Shown here piece by piece: positions 55,138 through 62,663 of a DNA stretch of 64,000 nucleotides (positions are counted from its first letter, which is position 1; the number at the start of each line of letters is the position of its first letter). The notes under the pieces were generated by a model, which was not told the origin of the DNA, searched no databases, and saw nothing but the letters and a program-made list of their open reading frames with translations. The position numbers and the translations under genes were made by a program. The DNA comes from Streptomyces violaceusniger (lineage in GTDB: Bacteria; Actinomycetota; Actinomycetes; Streptomycetales; Streptomycetaceae), in assembly GCA_005405945.1 (NCBI GenBank), contig BJHW01000001.1, positions 6,696,001 to 6,760,000 of the forward strand. Reading direction: 5' to 3'.

Positions 55138-56001
55138 ATGGCGGCATTCGCGGAAGGCGTGCCCTGCTGGGCGGATGTGCTGCTGTCCGACCTCGCGGCG
55201 GGCCGGCGCTTCTACGGCGAGCTCTTCGGCTGGACCTTCCAGGAGATCGCCACCGACTACGGCACGTTCACCAGGGCTCTGCTCGGCGGTAAGGACGTCG
55301 CGGGGCTGGTGCCCAAGCCGGACGGCCGGATGCCCACCGTCTGGAACATCTACTTCGCCGCCCGGGACGCCGCCGCGACCGCCGTACGGATCCGCGAGGC
55401 CGGTGGCCGGGTGATCACCCCGCCGGTGTGGATCGACGAGTTCTGCGTCATGGCGACGGCCGCCGACCCGGGCGGCGCCGTCTTCGGGATCTGGCAGGCG
55501 GGCAGCCACACCGGCTTCGCGCGGCGCGGCACGCCCGGTTCGTACGGCTGGACCGAGGTCCACACGCGTCAGCCGCGCGCCGTGGACGCCTTCTACCGGG
55601 CGGTCTTCGGCTACGGGATGACACCCGCCGCGCCGACCTCCGCGGCGCCTCCTGAAAGGCCCCCCGCGCCGCCCCCAGGCGCACCGCCCCCCGCCGAGGG
55701 CTCACCGGCCGACGTGGTCCTGTGGACGCCGCGCGGAGAGCCCCCGGACCCCCGTCACGCGATCGGCGGACGCGTCGTGATGGGTGAGGAGTACCCGGCC
55801 GTTCTGCCCGCCCACTTCCTGACGTACTTTGTGGTGGCGGATTGCGATCAGACGTCGCGCACGGCCCACCGGCTGGGCGGGCAGGTTCTCAAGACCACCG
55901 AAGATACGCCGTACGGGCGTTTCGCGGTCCTTACGGACAATCAGGGCGCGGCCTTCGCCGTCGTCGACACCTCGACGGCGGGCTGGACCCGGGGCGGATA
56001 A
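55138..56001 (+). CDS. VOC family (glyoxalase/dioxygenase fold) protein, two-domain
   Basis: 287 residues. It has two VOC beta-alpha-beta-beta-beta modules: [20 protein letters not shown] (N-terminal), with the metal-site region [11 protein letters not shown], and a C-terminal copy starting [22 protein letters not shown] Pro/Ala-rich stretch of about 30 residues ([20 protein letters not shown]) interrupts the second module. Two-domain actinobacterial VOC proteins of this type are of unknown function; the fold serves glyoxalases, epimerases and ring-cleavage dioxygenases. ATG 55138 after GGAGG. Confidence 0.87.
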   Translation: MAAFAEGVPCWADVLLSDLAAGRRFYGELFGWTFQEIATDYGTFTRALLGGKDVAGLVPKPDGRMPTVWNIYFAARDAAATAVRIREAGGRVITPPVWIDEFCVMATAADPGGAVFGIWQAGSHTGFARRGTPGSYGWTEVHTRQPRAVDAFYRAVFGYGMTPAAPTSAAPPERPPAPPPGAPPPAEGSPADVVLWTPRGEPPDPRHAIGGRVVMGEEYPAVLPAHFLTYFVVADCDQTSRTAHRLGGQVLKTTEDTPYGRFAVLTDNQGAAFAVVDTSTAGWTRGG

Positions 56002-56216
56002 CTGGGCGATACGGGCCTGCGGGCACGTGGATGGTCCCCGGTCGAACCGGACGGACCCCGGCTCCGTATCGCCCGATGACACGACGATTCGCCCCCGGGT
56101 TCGCAACCGCCGCCTTCGCCAGAGAGAATGCAGGATGCGTGCCGCCGGTTGGTTTGTCGGTGAGACGCTGCACGGGGCTGTATTTTTTCAAGCCCCCACG
56201 GGGAGGTGGCAGGCAA

Positions 56217-58892
56217 GTGGTGGAGCAGCTGACGCAGCACGATCCGAGGCGGATCGGCCCTTTCGAGGTGCTCGGCCGTCTCGGCGCGGGCGGCATGGGG
56301 CTGGTCTATCTGGCCCGCTCGGCATCGGGCCGACGGGTCGCGATCAAGACGGTCCGGACCGAGCTCGCCGAGGACCAGCTGTTCCGTGTCCGATTCACCC
56401 GTGAGGTGGAGGCGGCTCGCGCGGTCAGCGGCTTCTACACGGCCGCGGTCGTGGACGCCGATCCGCGCGCCGCGGTGCCGTGGCTGGCCACGGCCTATGT
56501 GCCGGCGCCCTCCCTCGAGGAAATCGTCAACGAGTGCGGGCCGATGCCGGCCCAGGCGGTGCGCTGGCTGGCGGCCGGGGTCGCCGAGGCGCTGCAGTCC
56601 ATCCATGGCGCGGGCCTGGTCCACCGGGATCTGAAGCCGTCCAATGTGCTGGTCGTCGAGGACGGCCCGCGCGTGATCGACTTCGGTATCGCCTCCGGTG
56701 TCTCGAACACCCGGCTGACGATGACCAACGTCGCGGTCGGCACCCCCGCCTACATGTCCCCCGAGCAGGCGCGCGACTCGCGCAGTGTGACGGGCGCGAG
56801 CGACATCTTCTCGCTCGGCTCGACCCTGACCTTCGCGGCCACCGGGCACGCGCCCTTCCACGGCGCCAACCCGGTGGAGACCGTGTTCATGCTGCTGCGC
56901 GAGGGCCCCGATCTGGCCGGGCTGCCCGACGAGCTGCGGCCGCTGATCGAGTCGTGCATGCAGATGGAGCCCGAGCGGCGGCCGTCCCCGGCCGATCTGC
57001 AGTCCCAGCTGGCCCCGCATCTGTTCGCCTCCAACGCCGACGACAGCGGTACGGCCTCGGCCTGGCTGCCGCCCGGCGCTGTCGCGCTCATCGAGCGCAA
57101 GCGCAGCGGCCGCAACCAGGTGCGCGGCTCCTCCCGGCCCGCGGCCGGAGGCGGCCGTCCCTCCGGGGGCGCGGGGAACGCCGGAAGCGCCGCGAGCGCG
57201 GGCAGCCGCCCCTCCGCGCCGCTCCCGCCGGAGCGCCCGCCCACGTCACCGCCCTCGTACGCCCCGGCCGCGGGAGCCGCCGCGGACGGCCATGGCGGGC
57301 GGCACGGCGCCGCGGGCGGGCCCGCCGGTCCGAGCGGCTGGGAGCCCGTGGGCGTGGGCGATCCGCGCGGCGGCCTGCGCGCGCCGGAGGCCGCGAGCCC
57401 GCCCAGCGCGCTGGGCTCCATCGGGCCCGGGCGGCACGCCGCCCCGTCCGCCGCCGCCGCTCCGCCCGCCGCCCCCTCCGCCGCCGCTCCGCCCGCCCCG
57501 GCGCCCGCGGGGGCCGACGGATCGGTGCGGCTGCCCGGTTCGCAGGTGCCGATCGGCCCGGGGCTCCGGGCCGCAGACGCGCGGGACCCGCAGGCGCAGC
57601 ACGGCACCGGGCCCGCCACCGGCTGGGTGCGCCCACCGGCCGGGGTGACGAGCGGAGGGCTGAACGGGGGCGACGGCACGGCCGCCGTCCCGCCGCCGAC
57701 CCACTCCCCGTCGGCCGAGCCGCCCGAGCCGCCCGGCGGGGCCGGGCACGGCCGCTGGCGCCCGTGGCGGTTCCGCATGTCCAACGACGTATGGGGCACC
57801 CCGGCGGTCGCCGGCGATCTGCTGTACGTGACCTCGTTCGAGGTGCACGCGCTGGACGTGGGCACCGGCCGGCGCCAGTTCAAGACCCGCGACGTGGCGT
57901 GGGCGATGGCCGTGGCGAACGGCCGGATCCACGCCTCCGACGGTCCCACGCTGTACGCGCTGGACGCGGAGGACGGCGCCGAGCGCTGGCGGCTGTCGAC
58001 CGACGGCTGGGTCTACTCCCTCAAGGTCGACCGCGGCACGGTCGTCACCGGTACGCGCGGCGGTGGCGTCCAGGCGTGGGAGGCGGCCAACGGCGAGCTG
58101 CTGTGGGAGATGCAGGGCCTCCAGACCGACTTCGAGACGCCCGAGTCCGGCCCGGTCGTCCACGACGGCACGGTGTATGTGTGGGCGGACGCGCGGCTGC
58201 GCGCCCTGGAGGCGCGCACCGGCGCGGAGCGCTGGTCGTACCCGGTGGGCGACGCGGCGTCGTGCGGCGGGGTGCCGCTGCGCCTGCTGGCGGCGCCGGA
58301 CGGGGTGGTCTACGTCTCGGCGGGGACGCGGGTGCTCGCGCTCGACATCGCCCGCGGGGATGTGCGGTGGCGTTTCGAGGCGCCCGCCGTCTTCCTGTGC
58401 GCCCCCGCGTACGCGCCGGGGCCCGCGGTGACCGGTGGCGGTATCTACATCGCCGACTATCTGGGCACGGTGTACGCGCTGGACGCGGCGAACGGCCATG
58501 ACCGCTGGCGCATCGCCACCGAGGCCCGGCAGTCGATCGAGCCGGTGCTGGTGGCCGACGGCTCGGTCCATCTGGGCAGCGGCACCGCGCTCTACACGCT
58601 CGACGCGGTCACCGGCACGCCCAAGTGGCGGTTCGCGGCGGGCGGCGAGGTCATCGGCTCGCCGGTGGTCGCCGACGGCCGGGTCCACTTCGGCTCGGCC
58701 GACCACTGCCTCTATACGGTGGACGCGGCGGGTGGCCAGCTGCGCTGGAAGCTGGCGACGGGCGGCGAGATCACCGGGTCCCCGGTGGCCGTCGGGGGTG
58801 TGGTGTACGCGTGCAGCAAGGACCGCTGCGTCTACGCGCTGGACGCGGTCAAGGGCACGGGACAGTCCCGCCCGTCGGGCGGCCGCGCCTGA
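56217..58892 (+). CDS. AfsK-like Ser/Thr protein kinase with PQQ-type beta-propeller
   Basis: 891 residues, GTG start (56217; 56220 also possible) after GGGGAGG. The kinase domain (about 15-275) is complete: [38 protein letters not shown] long Ala/Pro/Gly-rich linker (about 290-520) follows. The C-terminal 370 residues are a seven-bladed PQQ/quinoprotein-like propeller with repeats such as [15 protein letters not shown] and [15 protein letters not shown]. This is the AfsK architecture, a kinase that controls tip growth and secondary metabolism; orthology is not claimed. I see no transmembrane helix. A GGGGCT/AGCCCC hairpin with a T-rich loop (56174-56196) precedes it. Confidence 0.92.
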   Translation: MVEQLTQHDPRRIGPFEVLGRLGAGGMGLVYLARSASGRRVAIKTVRTELAEDQLFRVRFTREVEAARAVSGFYTAAVVDADPRAAVPWLATAYVPAPSLEEIVNECGPMPAQAVRWLAAGVAEALQSIHGAGLVHRDLKPSNVLVVEDGPRVIDFGIASGVSNTRLTMTNVAVGTPAYMSPEQARDSRSVTGASDIFSLGSTLTFAATGHAPFHGANPVETVFMLLREGPDLAGLPDELRPLIESCMQMEPERRPSPADLQSQLAPHLFASNADDSGTASAWLPPGAVALIERKRSGRNQVRGSSRPAAGGGRPSGGAGNAGSAASAGSRPSAPLPPERPPTSPPSYAPAAGAAADGHGGRHGAAGGPAGPSGWEPVGVGDPRGGLRAPEAASPPSALGSIGPGRHAAPSAAAAPPAAPSAAAPPAPAPAGADGSVRLPGSQVPIGPGLRAADARDPQAQHGTGPATGWVRPPAGVTSGGLNGGDGTAAVPPPTHSPSAEPPEPPGGAGHGRWRPWRFRMSNDVWGTPAVAGDLLYVTSFEVHALDVGTGRRQFKTRDVAWAMAVANGRIHASDGPTLYALDAEDGAERWRLSTDGWVYSLKVDRGTVVTGTRGGGVQAWEAANGELLWEMQGLQTDFETPESGPVVHDGTVYVWADARLRALEARTGAERWSYPVGDAASCGGVPLRLLAAPDGVVYVSAGTRVLALDIARGDVRWRFEAPAVFLCAPAYAPGPAVTGGGIYIADYLGTVYALDAANGHDRWRIATEARQSIEPVLVADGSVHLGSGTALYTLDAVTGTPKWRFAAGGEVIGSPVVADGRVHFGSADHCLYTVDAAGGQLRWKLATGGEITGSPVAVGGVVYACSKDRCVYALDAVKGTGQSRPSGGRA

Positions 58893-59109
58893 CCGATCCC
58901 GGGGCGGCGCGGCGGTGCGGTGACGCGACGAGGCGAGGCGGCGGCGCGGCGAGGGTGGTGACGCGGCCGCGCGGCGACGTGCCGGGAGCGGCAGGCCACA
59001 GGCCGTGTCCCTGACAATTACTGCTACGGTTGCGGGCGTTCATCGACCTCCTGGGAGCCGGGAGGTCGATGGGTAACTCTGCGCGGCCTTCGGGGGAACG
59101 AGGTCTGTG
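58893..59109. other. 217-bp gap with one perfect hairpin
   Basis: No gene seen. It contains the inverted repeat at 59041-59071 and, upstream, CTGACAATTACTG (59011-59023), an AT-rich promoter-like stretch. Confidence 0.5.
59041..59071 (+). promoter_or_regulatory. Perfect 11-bp inverted repeat in the leader of the small secreted gene
   Basis: CATCGACCTCC (59041-59051) and GGAGGTCGATG (59061-59071) enclose a 9-nt loop, 39 bp before the ATG at 59110. It could be a terminator of the kinase gene or a regulatory leader; no U tract follows. Confidence 0.5.
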
Positions 59110-59354
59110 ATGCGGCGTGGTCTACGGCTGGCGGCCGTGCTCACCGTGGTACTGGTGGCGCTGACCGGGTTCAAGGGGCGTGGCCATGGCCACGGGGGGA
59201 CATGAACTTCCAGGACCGGGACGGTATGACCCTCACCTCCGGCCGCGCCGATGTGCGGGTCCCCGCGCGGAAGTCGAGGACCGTAAGGGTGCCGCTCGAC
59301 GATCCCTCGGTCGCGGGAACCGTGGTGCGGTGTGAGGTCGTCTCCGTCCTCTGA
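59110..59354 (+). CDS. Small secreted protein (one frameshift)
   Basis: MRRGLRLAAVLTVVLVALTG is a clear signal peptide. As given, the frame stops after 31 residues; adding one G to the run of six at 59194-59199 continues through MNFQDRDGMTLTSGRADVRV and ends ...VVRCEVVSVL at 59354, 81 residues. GTG 59107 is an alternative start. The mature part is short and beta-rich with one Cys. Unknown function; it lies between the AfsK-like kinase and a lipoprotein on the same strand. Confidence 0.65.
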
Positions 59355-59473
59355 GAGCCGGGACAGGCGCACCCGCAGGTGACTTTGGGGTAGCGAAACC
59401 CGTTGCTAGGGTGGCGTGCACTTGTCAATAGGCTGCATTTGGCTTGAATGAGCCTTTCAACGGGGGTAATACC

Positions 59474-60037
59474 ATGCAACGCCGCTCCATGCGCATATGC
59501 GCCGTCGCCCTGGTCGGACTCATCGCGCTGACCGGTTGCGGAAAGAAGAAGGGCGGAAGCCACGACGGCGGCCTCGGGGGGTTCGTCTCGGGCGGGAGCG
59601 GGGGCAACGACAACCCGGCGTCCGGCCCCACCGACCTCCCCAGCGGGCTGCCCACCGATCTGCCCAGCGGCGCGCCCTCCGACCTGCCGTCCTACGACGC
59701 CCCGACGCCCTCCTACACCTACTCCGCGCCGCCCACCTACAACTCGGACGGCACGAACGACATCACCGCCACCGGCTGCGACTACGACGAGTCGACCCGT
59801 TCATTCCAGTACACCCTCAACCTCAGGAACCCCGAGACGCAGTCCATGCACTACTCGATCACCATCGAGTGGGAGGACCAGAACGGCGGCAGCCTGCTGG
59901 GCTCCGACTACAAGTCCGTCACCGTGGCGTCCGGCGGCAGCCAGACCCTCAGCGCCACCTCCTACCGCACCCTCACCGAGCAGACGTCCTTCACCTGCAA
60001 GGTCACCTCGGCGCTCAAGTACCCGAGCTCCACCTGA
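59474..60037 (+). CDS. Lipoprotein of unknown function
   Basis: 187 residues from ATG 59474 (GGGGG 8 bp upstream). A type II signal peptide ends in LTGCGK. A low-complexity Pro/Ser/Asp linker (PTDLPSG repeats) precedes a C-terminal beta domain with two Cys, in TGCDYDESTRSFQYTLNLRN and SFTCKVTSALKYPSST, and NPETQSMHYSITIEWEDQNG; this resembles FxLYD/DUF4352-type domains that sit on the cell surface. The neighbouring kinase and secreted protein suggest an envelope link. The gene ends in a 16-bp triplication across the stop codon. Confidence 0.82.
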   Translation: MQRRSMRICAVALVGLIALTGCGKKKGGSHDGGLGGFVSGGSGGNDNPASGPTDLPSGLPTDLPSGAPSDLPSYDAPTPSYTYSAPPTYNSDGTNDITATGCDYDESTRSFQYTLNLRNPETQSMHYSITIEWEDQNGGSLLGSDYKSVTVASGGSQTLSATSYRTLTEQTSFTCKVTSALKYPSST

Positions 60038-60078
60038 GGCCCGAGCCACCTGAGGCCCGAGCCACCTGAGGCCCGGGC
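60031..60078. repeat. 16-bp triplication over the lipoprotein stop
   Basis: CACCTGAGGCCCGAGC three times (60031-60046, 60047-60062, 60063-60078 with one change). The gene's TGA is in the first copy. Confidence 0.9.
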
Positions 60079-60100
60079 CGGCCGGTCCGGGGCGGACGGC

Positions 60101-60130
60101 CTCACCGGGCCTCACCGGGCCTCACCGGGT
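60101..60130. repeat. 10-bp triplication over the stop of the second enoyl-CoA hydratase
   Basis: CTCACCGGGC x3 (the last ends in T). The minus-strand stop (60122-60124) is inside the last copy. Confidence 0.9.
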
Positions 60131-60889
60131 ACGGAAGCCGGGCGTACGGGCCGCGAAGAGCGCGGCCTGGCGCCCCGGCGGCAGATTGCCCAGCGCGATC
60201 AGCTGCGGGGCCCGCGCGAGCGCCTGGGCCAGCGCTGCCTCCTTCGCCGCCCATAGCGCCCTTACGGTCCCCTGCACCGCCTCCGTCGGGTACGACGCGA
60301 TGACCGACGCGGCGCGCATGGCCGCCGTAAGGGCCTCACCGGCCGGGGCCACCTCGCTGACCAGCCCCGTCTCATACGCCCTTCGGGCCGAGAGCCGTTC
60401 CGCCGTCCCCATCAGCGCCATCCGCGCGACCTCGCCCATGGGCATCCGCTGCGCCATATAGACGGCCTCATAGGCGCTGACCATCCCATAGCTGGTGTGC
60501 GGATCGAAGAAGGTCGCCGTCTCGTCGGCGACGATGAACTCGGCCTCGCCCAGCAGATAGAACGCCCCGCCACAGGCCATCCCGGCCACCGCCGCGACCA
60601 CCGGCTTCCACAGGTCGTTCGCCTTGGGCCCGACGGTGCGCAGCGGATCGTCCATGGCGTAGGGCGACGACGGCTGCGCGACCTCCACCGAGCGGTCGAT
60701 GCCGGTGCTGAAGGCCCGGCCGCCCGCGCCGGTGAGGACGGCGGCCCGGACCGCGTCGTCCCGGCGGAAGCGCCGCCACACGGCGGTGAGCTCCGAGGCC
60801 GTCTCCAGGTCGATGGCGTTGTGCCGCTCGGGCCGGTCGAGGGTGACGACCGCGACGCCGTCCTCCGCCACCCGTGTGCGTACCGTCAT
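60122..60889 (-). CDS. Enoyl-CoA hydratase/isomerase family protein
   Basis: 255 residues, crotonase fold. VAVVTLDRPERHNAIDLETA, GRAFSTGIDRSVE (oxyanion region) and AAVAGMACGGAFYLLGEAEF are present. The catalytic Glu regions of classical hydratases are not obvious, so isomerase or hydrolase activity is possible. It overlaps the DUF35 gene by 4 bp (ATGA), so it is the last gene of the thiolase-DUF35-hydratase operon driven from 62546. Confidence 0.88.
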   Translation of the reverse strand: MTVRTRVAEDGVAVVTLDRPERHNAIDLETASELTAVWRRFRRDDAVRAAVLTGAGGRAFSTGIDRSVEVAQPSSPYAMDDPLRTVGPKANDLWKPVVAAVAGMACGGAFYLLGEAEFIVADETATFFDPHTSYGMVSAYEAVYMAQRMPMGEVARMALMGTAERLSARRAYETGLVSEVAPAGEALTAAMRAASVIASYPTEAVQGTVRALWAAKEAALAQALARAPQLIALGNLPPGRQAALFAARTPGFRTR

Positions 60890-61371
60890 GGCCGCTCCAG
60901 CAGCCAGCGCACCACCGTGAGCCCGTCGTCCGTCCCGTGGAAGGCGGCCTTCACGGGCGCGCCGATGCGGATCCGCTCCGGCGGGACCGAGTTCAGCGCG
61001 GCGTCGGCGGAGGCGACCAGATTGCCCACCAGCCGGATGCGCGGGGCGTCCGCGAGCTCCACGAGGACGACGTTGTACGGCGCCTGTGCCGCGTAGGCGG
61101 GCAACAGCGGGGGATGGGGCAGCACATACGACCAGATCCGGCCACGGCCGCTCATCTTTTTCCACAGGCTCTCGAAGGACTGGCAGTGCGGGCAGCAGGG
61201 CCGGGGCGGAAAGCGCGGTTCGCCGCAGCCCGCGCAGCACTGGACGCGCAGTTCGCCGCGCGCCGCGTAGGCGAAGAAGGGCGCCCCGTCGTCGTCGGGC
61301 ACGGGCGCCAGCAGCCCGTCGGCCCGGTCGCCTTCGCCACTGGCGGCCGCAGTCGTCTCGGTTTGTGTCAT
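60886..61371 (-). CDS. DUF35 OB-fold zinc ribbon protein
   Basis: 161 residues from ATG 61371. The zinc ribbon is CCAGCGEPRFPPRPCCPHC; the OB-fold has RIWSYVLPHPPLLPAYAAQA and an LVELADAPRIRLVGN strand. It would pair with the thiolase directly upstream (stop 61380), the same partner arrangement as at 48875/50185. A TTG at 61383 is in frame but GAGGAG fits the ATG. Confidence 0.9.
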   Translation of the reverse strand: MTQTETTAAASGEGDRADGLLAPVPDDDGAPFFAYAARGELRVQCCAGCGEPRFPPRPCCPHCQSFESLWKKMSGRGRIWSYVLPHPPLLPAYAAQAPYNVVLVELADAPRIRLVGNLVASADAALNSVPPERIRIGAPVKAAFHGTDDGLTVVRWLLERP

Positions 61372-61379
61372 GCCGTCGG

Positions 61380-62546
61380 TCAACTCCTCAGCAGCAGGGC
61401 CGATGTGGGAACCCCCTCACCCGCTGTGACCAGGCAGGTCGTGGCGCCGGGTACCTGGGCGGTGCCGGTGCCGCGCAGCTGTCTGACCCCCTCGGTGATG
61501 AGGTTGAAGCCATGGACGTACGCCTCGCTGAGGCCGCCCCCGCCGGTGTTGAGCGGCAGCCGTCCGCCGATCTCCAGCGCGCCACCCTCGGTGAAGGCGG
61601 CGCCCTCGCCGCGGGCGCAGAAGCCGTAGCCCTCCAGGGAGAGCGGGATCAGCGGGGTGAAGGCGTCGTAGATCTGCGCGACATCCACGTCCTGCGGCCC
61701 GAAGTCGGCGGTTTTCCACAGTCGGCGGGCGGCGGTCCAGGAGGGGCCGGTGAGCGGGTCGTCGTTCCAGTAGTTGACCATCCCGTGGGCCTGCGCGGGC
61801 AGCCCCTGGGCGGCGGAGTGGACGTACACGGGCCGGTGCCGGCAGTCGCGCGCCCGCTCGGCCGACACCACTACACAGGCCAGTGCGCCATCGGTCTCCA
61901 GGCAGTTGTCGAAGAGGCAGAGCGGTTCGCTGATCCAGCGCGCGGTCATATACATCTCGCGGGTCAGTGGGCGGTCGTACATCATCGCGGCGGGGTTCTG
62001 ATTGGCCCGGTTGCGGCAGGCCAGCGCCACATGGAAGAAGTGATCGCGGGTCGCGCCGTACTCGTGCATATAGCGCCGGGCCAACAGCCCGATCTCATCG
62101 GCCGGGCGCAGGAGCCCGTACGGCCGGGTCCACTGGGCCGGGGTGGGCAGCTGCACCTGGGTGTTGGTCCACGGGCGCGGCCCGCTGCCGCGTTTGCGCG
62201 ACCGCCAGGCCACCCCGACGCTTGCCTGTCCGGTGGCGATCGCGGCGGCCAGATGCGCGACGGTCGCACACGAACCGCCGCCCCCGTAGCCGACCTTGCC
62301 GAAGAAGGTCACGTCCCCGGCGCCGATGGCCTTGGCGACCTCGACCTCGTCGGTCTCCTCCATGGTGTACGAGGCGAAGGCGTCCACCTCGGACGGGGCG
62401 ATGCCCGCGTCGTCGAGCGCGGCCAGGATCGCCCGGCAGGCCAGGGTCTTCTCGGACTCGGGGAGGCGTTTGGCGAAGGAAGTCTGCCCGATACCGGCTA
62501 TCGCCGTCGCGTCCTTCAAGGTCGCCGTCGCCCTTGCCGCCCCCAT
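61380..62546 (-). CDS. SCP2-type thiolase/lipid-transfer protein
   Basis: 388 residues, complete frame. DATAIAGIGQTSFAKRLPES, GYGGGGSCATVAHLAAAIAT, RRYMHEYGATRDHFFHVALA, QIYDAFTPLIPLSLEGYGFC and LNTGGGGLSEAYVHGFN are the Ltp-thiolase signatures. With its DUF35 neighbour it could form the retro-aldolase complex (Ltp2-like) that removes a side-chain C2 or C3 unit, or a thiolase of ring degradation. ATG 62546 after AAGGAGG. It is divergent from the CoA ligase across operator site 8. Confidence 0.9.
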   Translation of the reverse strand: MGAARATATLKDATAIAGIGQTSFAKRLPESEKTLACRAILAALDDAGIAPSEVDAFASYTMEETDEVEVAKAIGAGDVTFFGKVGYGGGGSCATVAHLAAAIATGQASVGVAWRSRKRGSGPRPWTNTQVQLPTPAQWTRPYGLLRPADEIGLLARRYMHEYGATRDHFFHVALACRNRANQNPAAMMYDRPLTREMYMTARWISEPLCLFDNCLETDGALACVVVSAERARDCRHRPVYVHSAAQGLPAQAHGMVNYWNDDPLTGPSWTAARRLWKTADFGPQDVDVAQIYDAFTPLIPLSLEGYGFCARGEGAAFTEGGALEIGGRLPLNTGGGGLSEAYVHGFNLITEGVRQLRGTGTAQVPGATTCLVTAGEGVPTSALLLRS

Positions 62547-62603
62547 GGCCGCCTCCTTGGGTCGCGTTCACCGGTGCTGACAGCGGGGAAGGCTACCGCT
62601 AAT

Positions 62604-62618
62604 CTGACGGGTAGTCAG
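62604..62618. promoter_or_regulatory. TetR-type operator, site 8 (CTGACGGGTAGTCAG)
   Basis: One mismatch to the consensus. It is 45 bp before the CoA ligase ATG and 57 bp from the thiolase start on the other strand. Confidence 0.78.
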
Positions 62619-62663
62619 CTACTGGGGTCGTCCGTCCCGGGTTCCGGGGAGGGGAGCGGTCCG

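Noticed and set aside
10189-59199. Programmed ribosomal frameshifting as the cause of the sixteen frame breaks
   Set aside because: All breaks are simple losses in G/C runs of unrelated genes with no slippery heptamer plus structure; undercalling is far simpler.
62604-62618. KstR2-type operator
   Set aside because: The motif is not the KstR2 palindrome as I remember it, so I assign it to the TetR motif found here.
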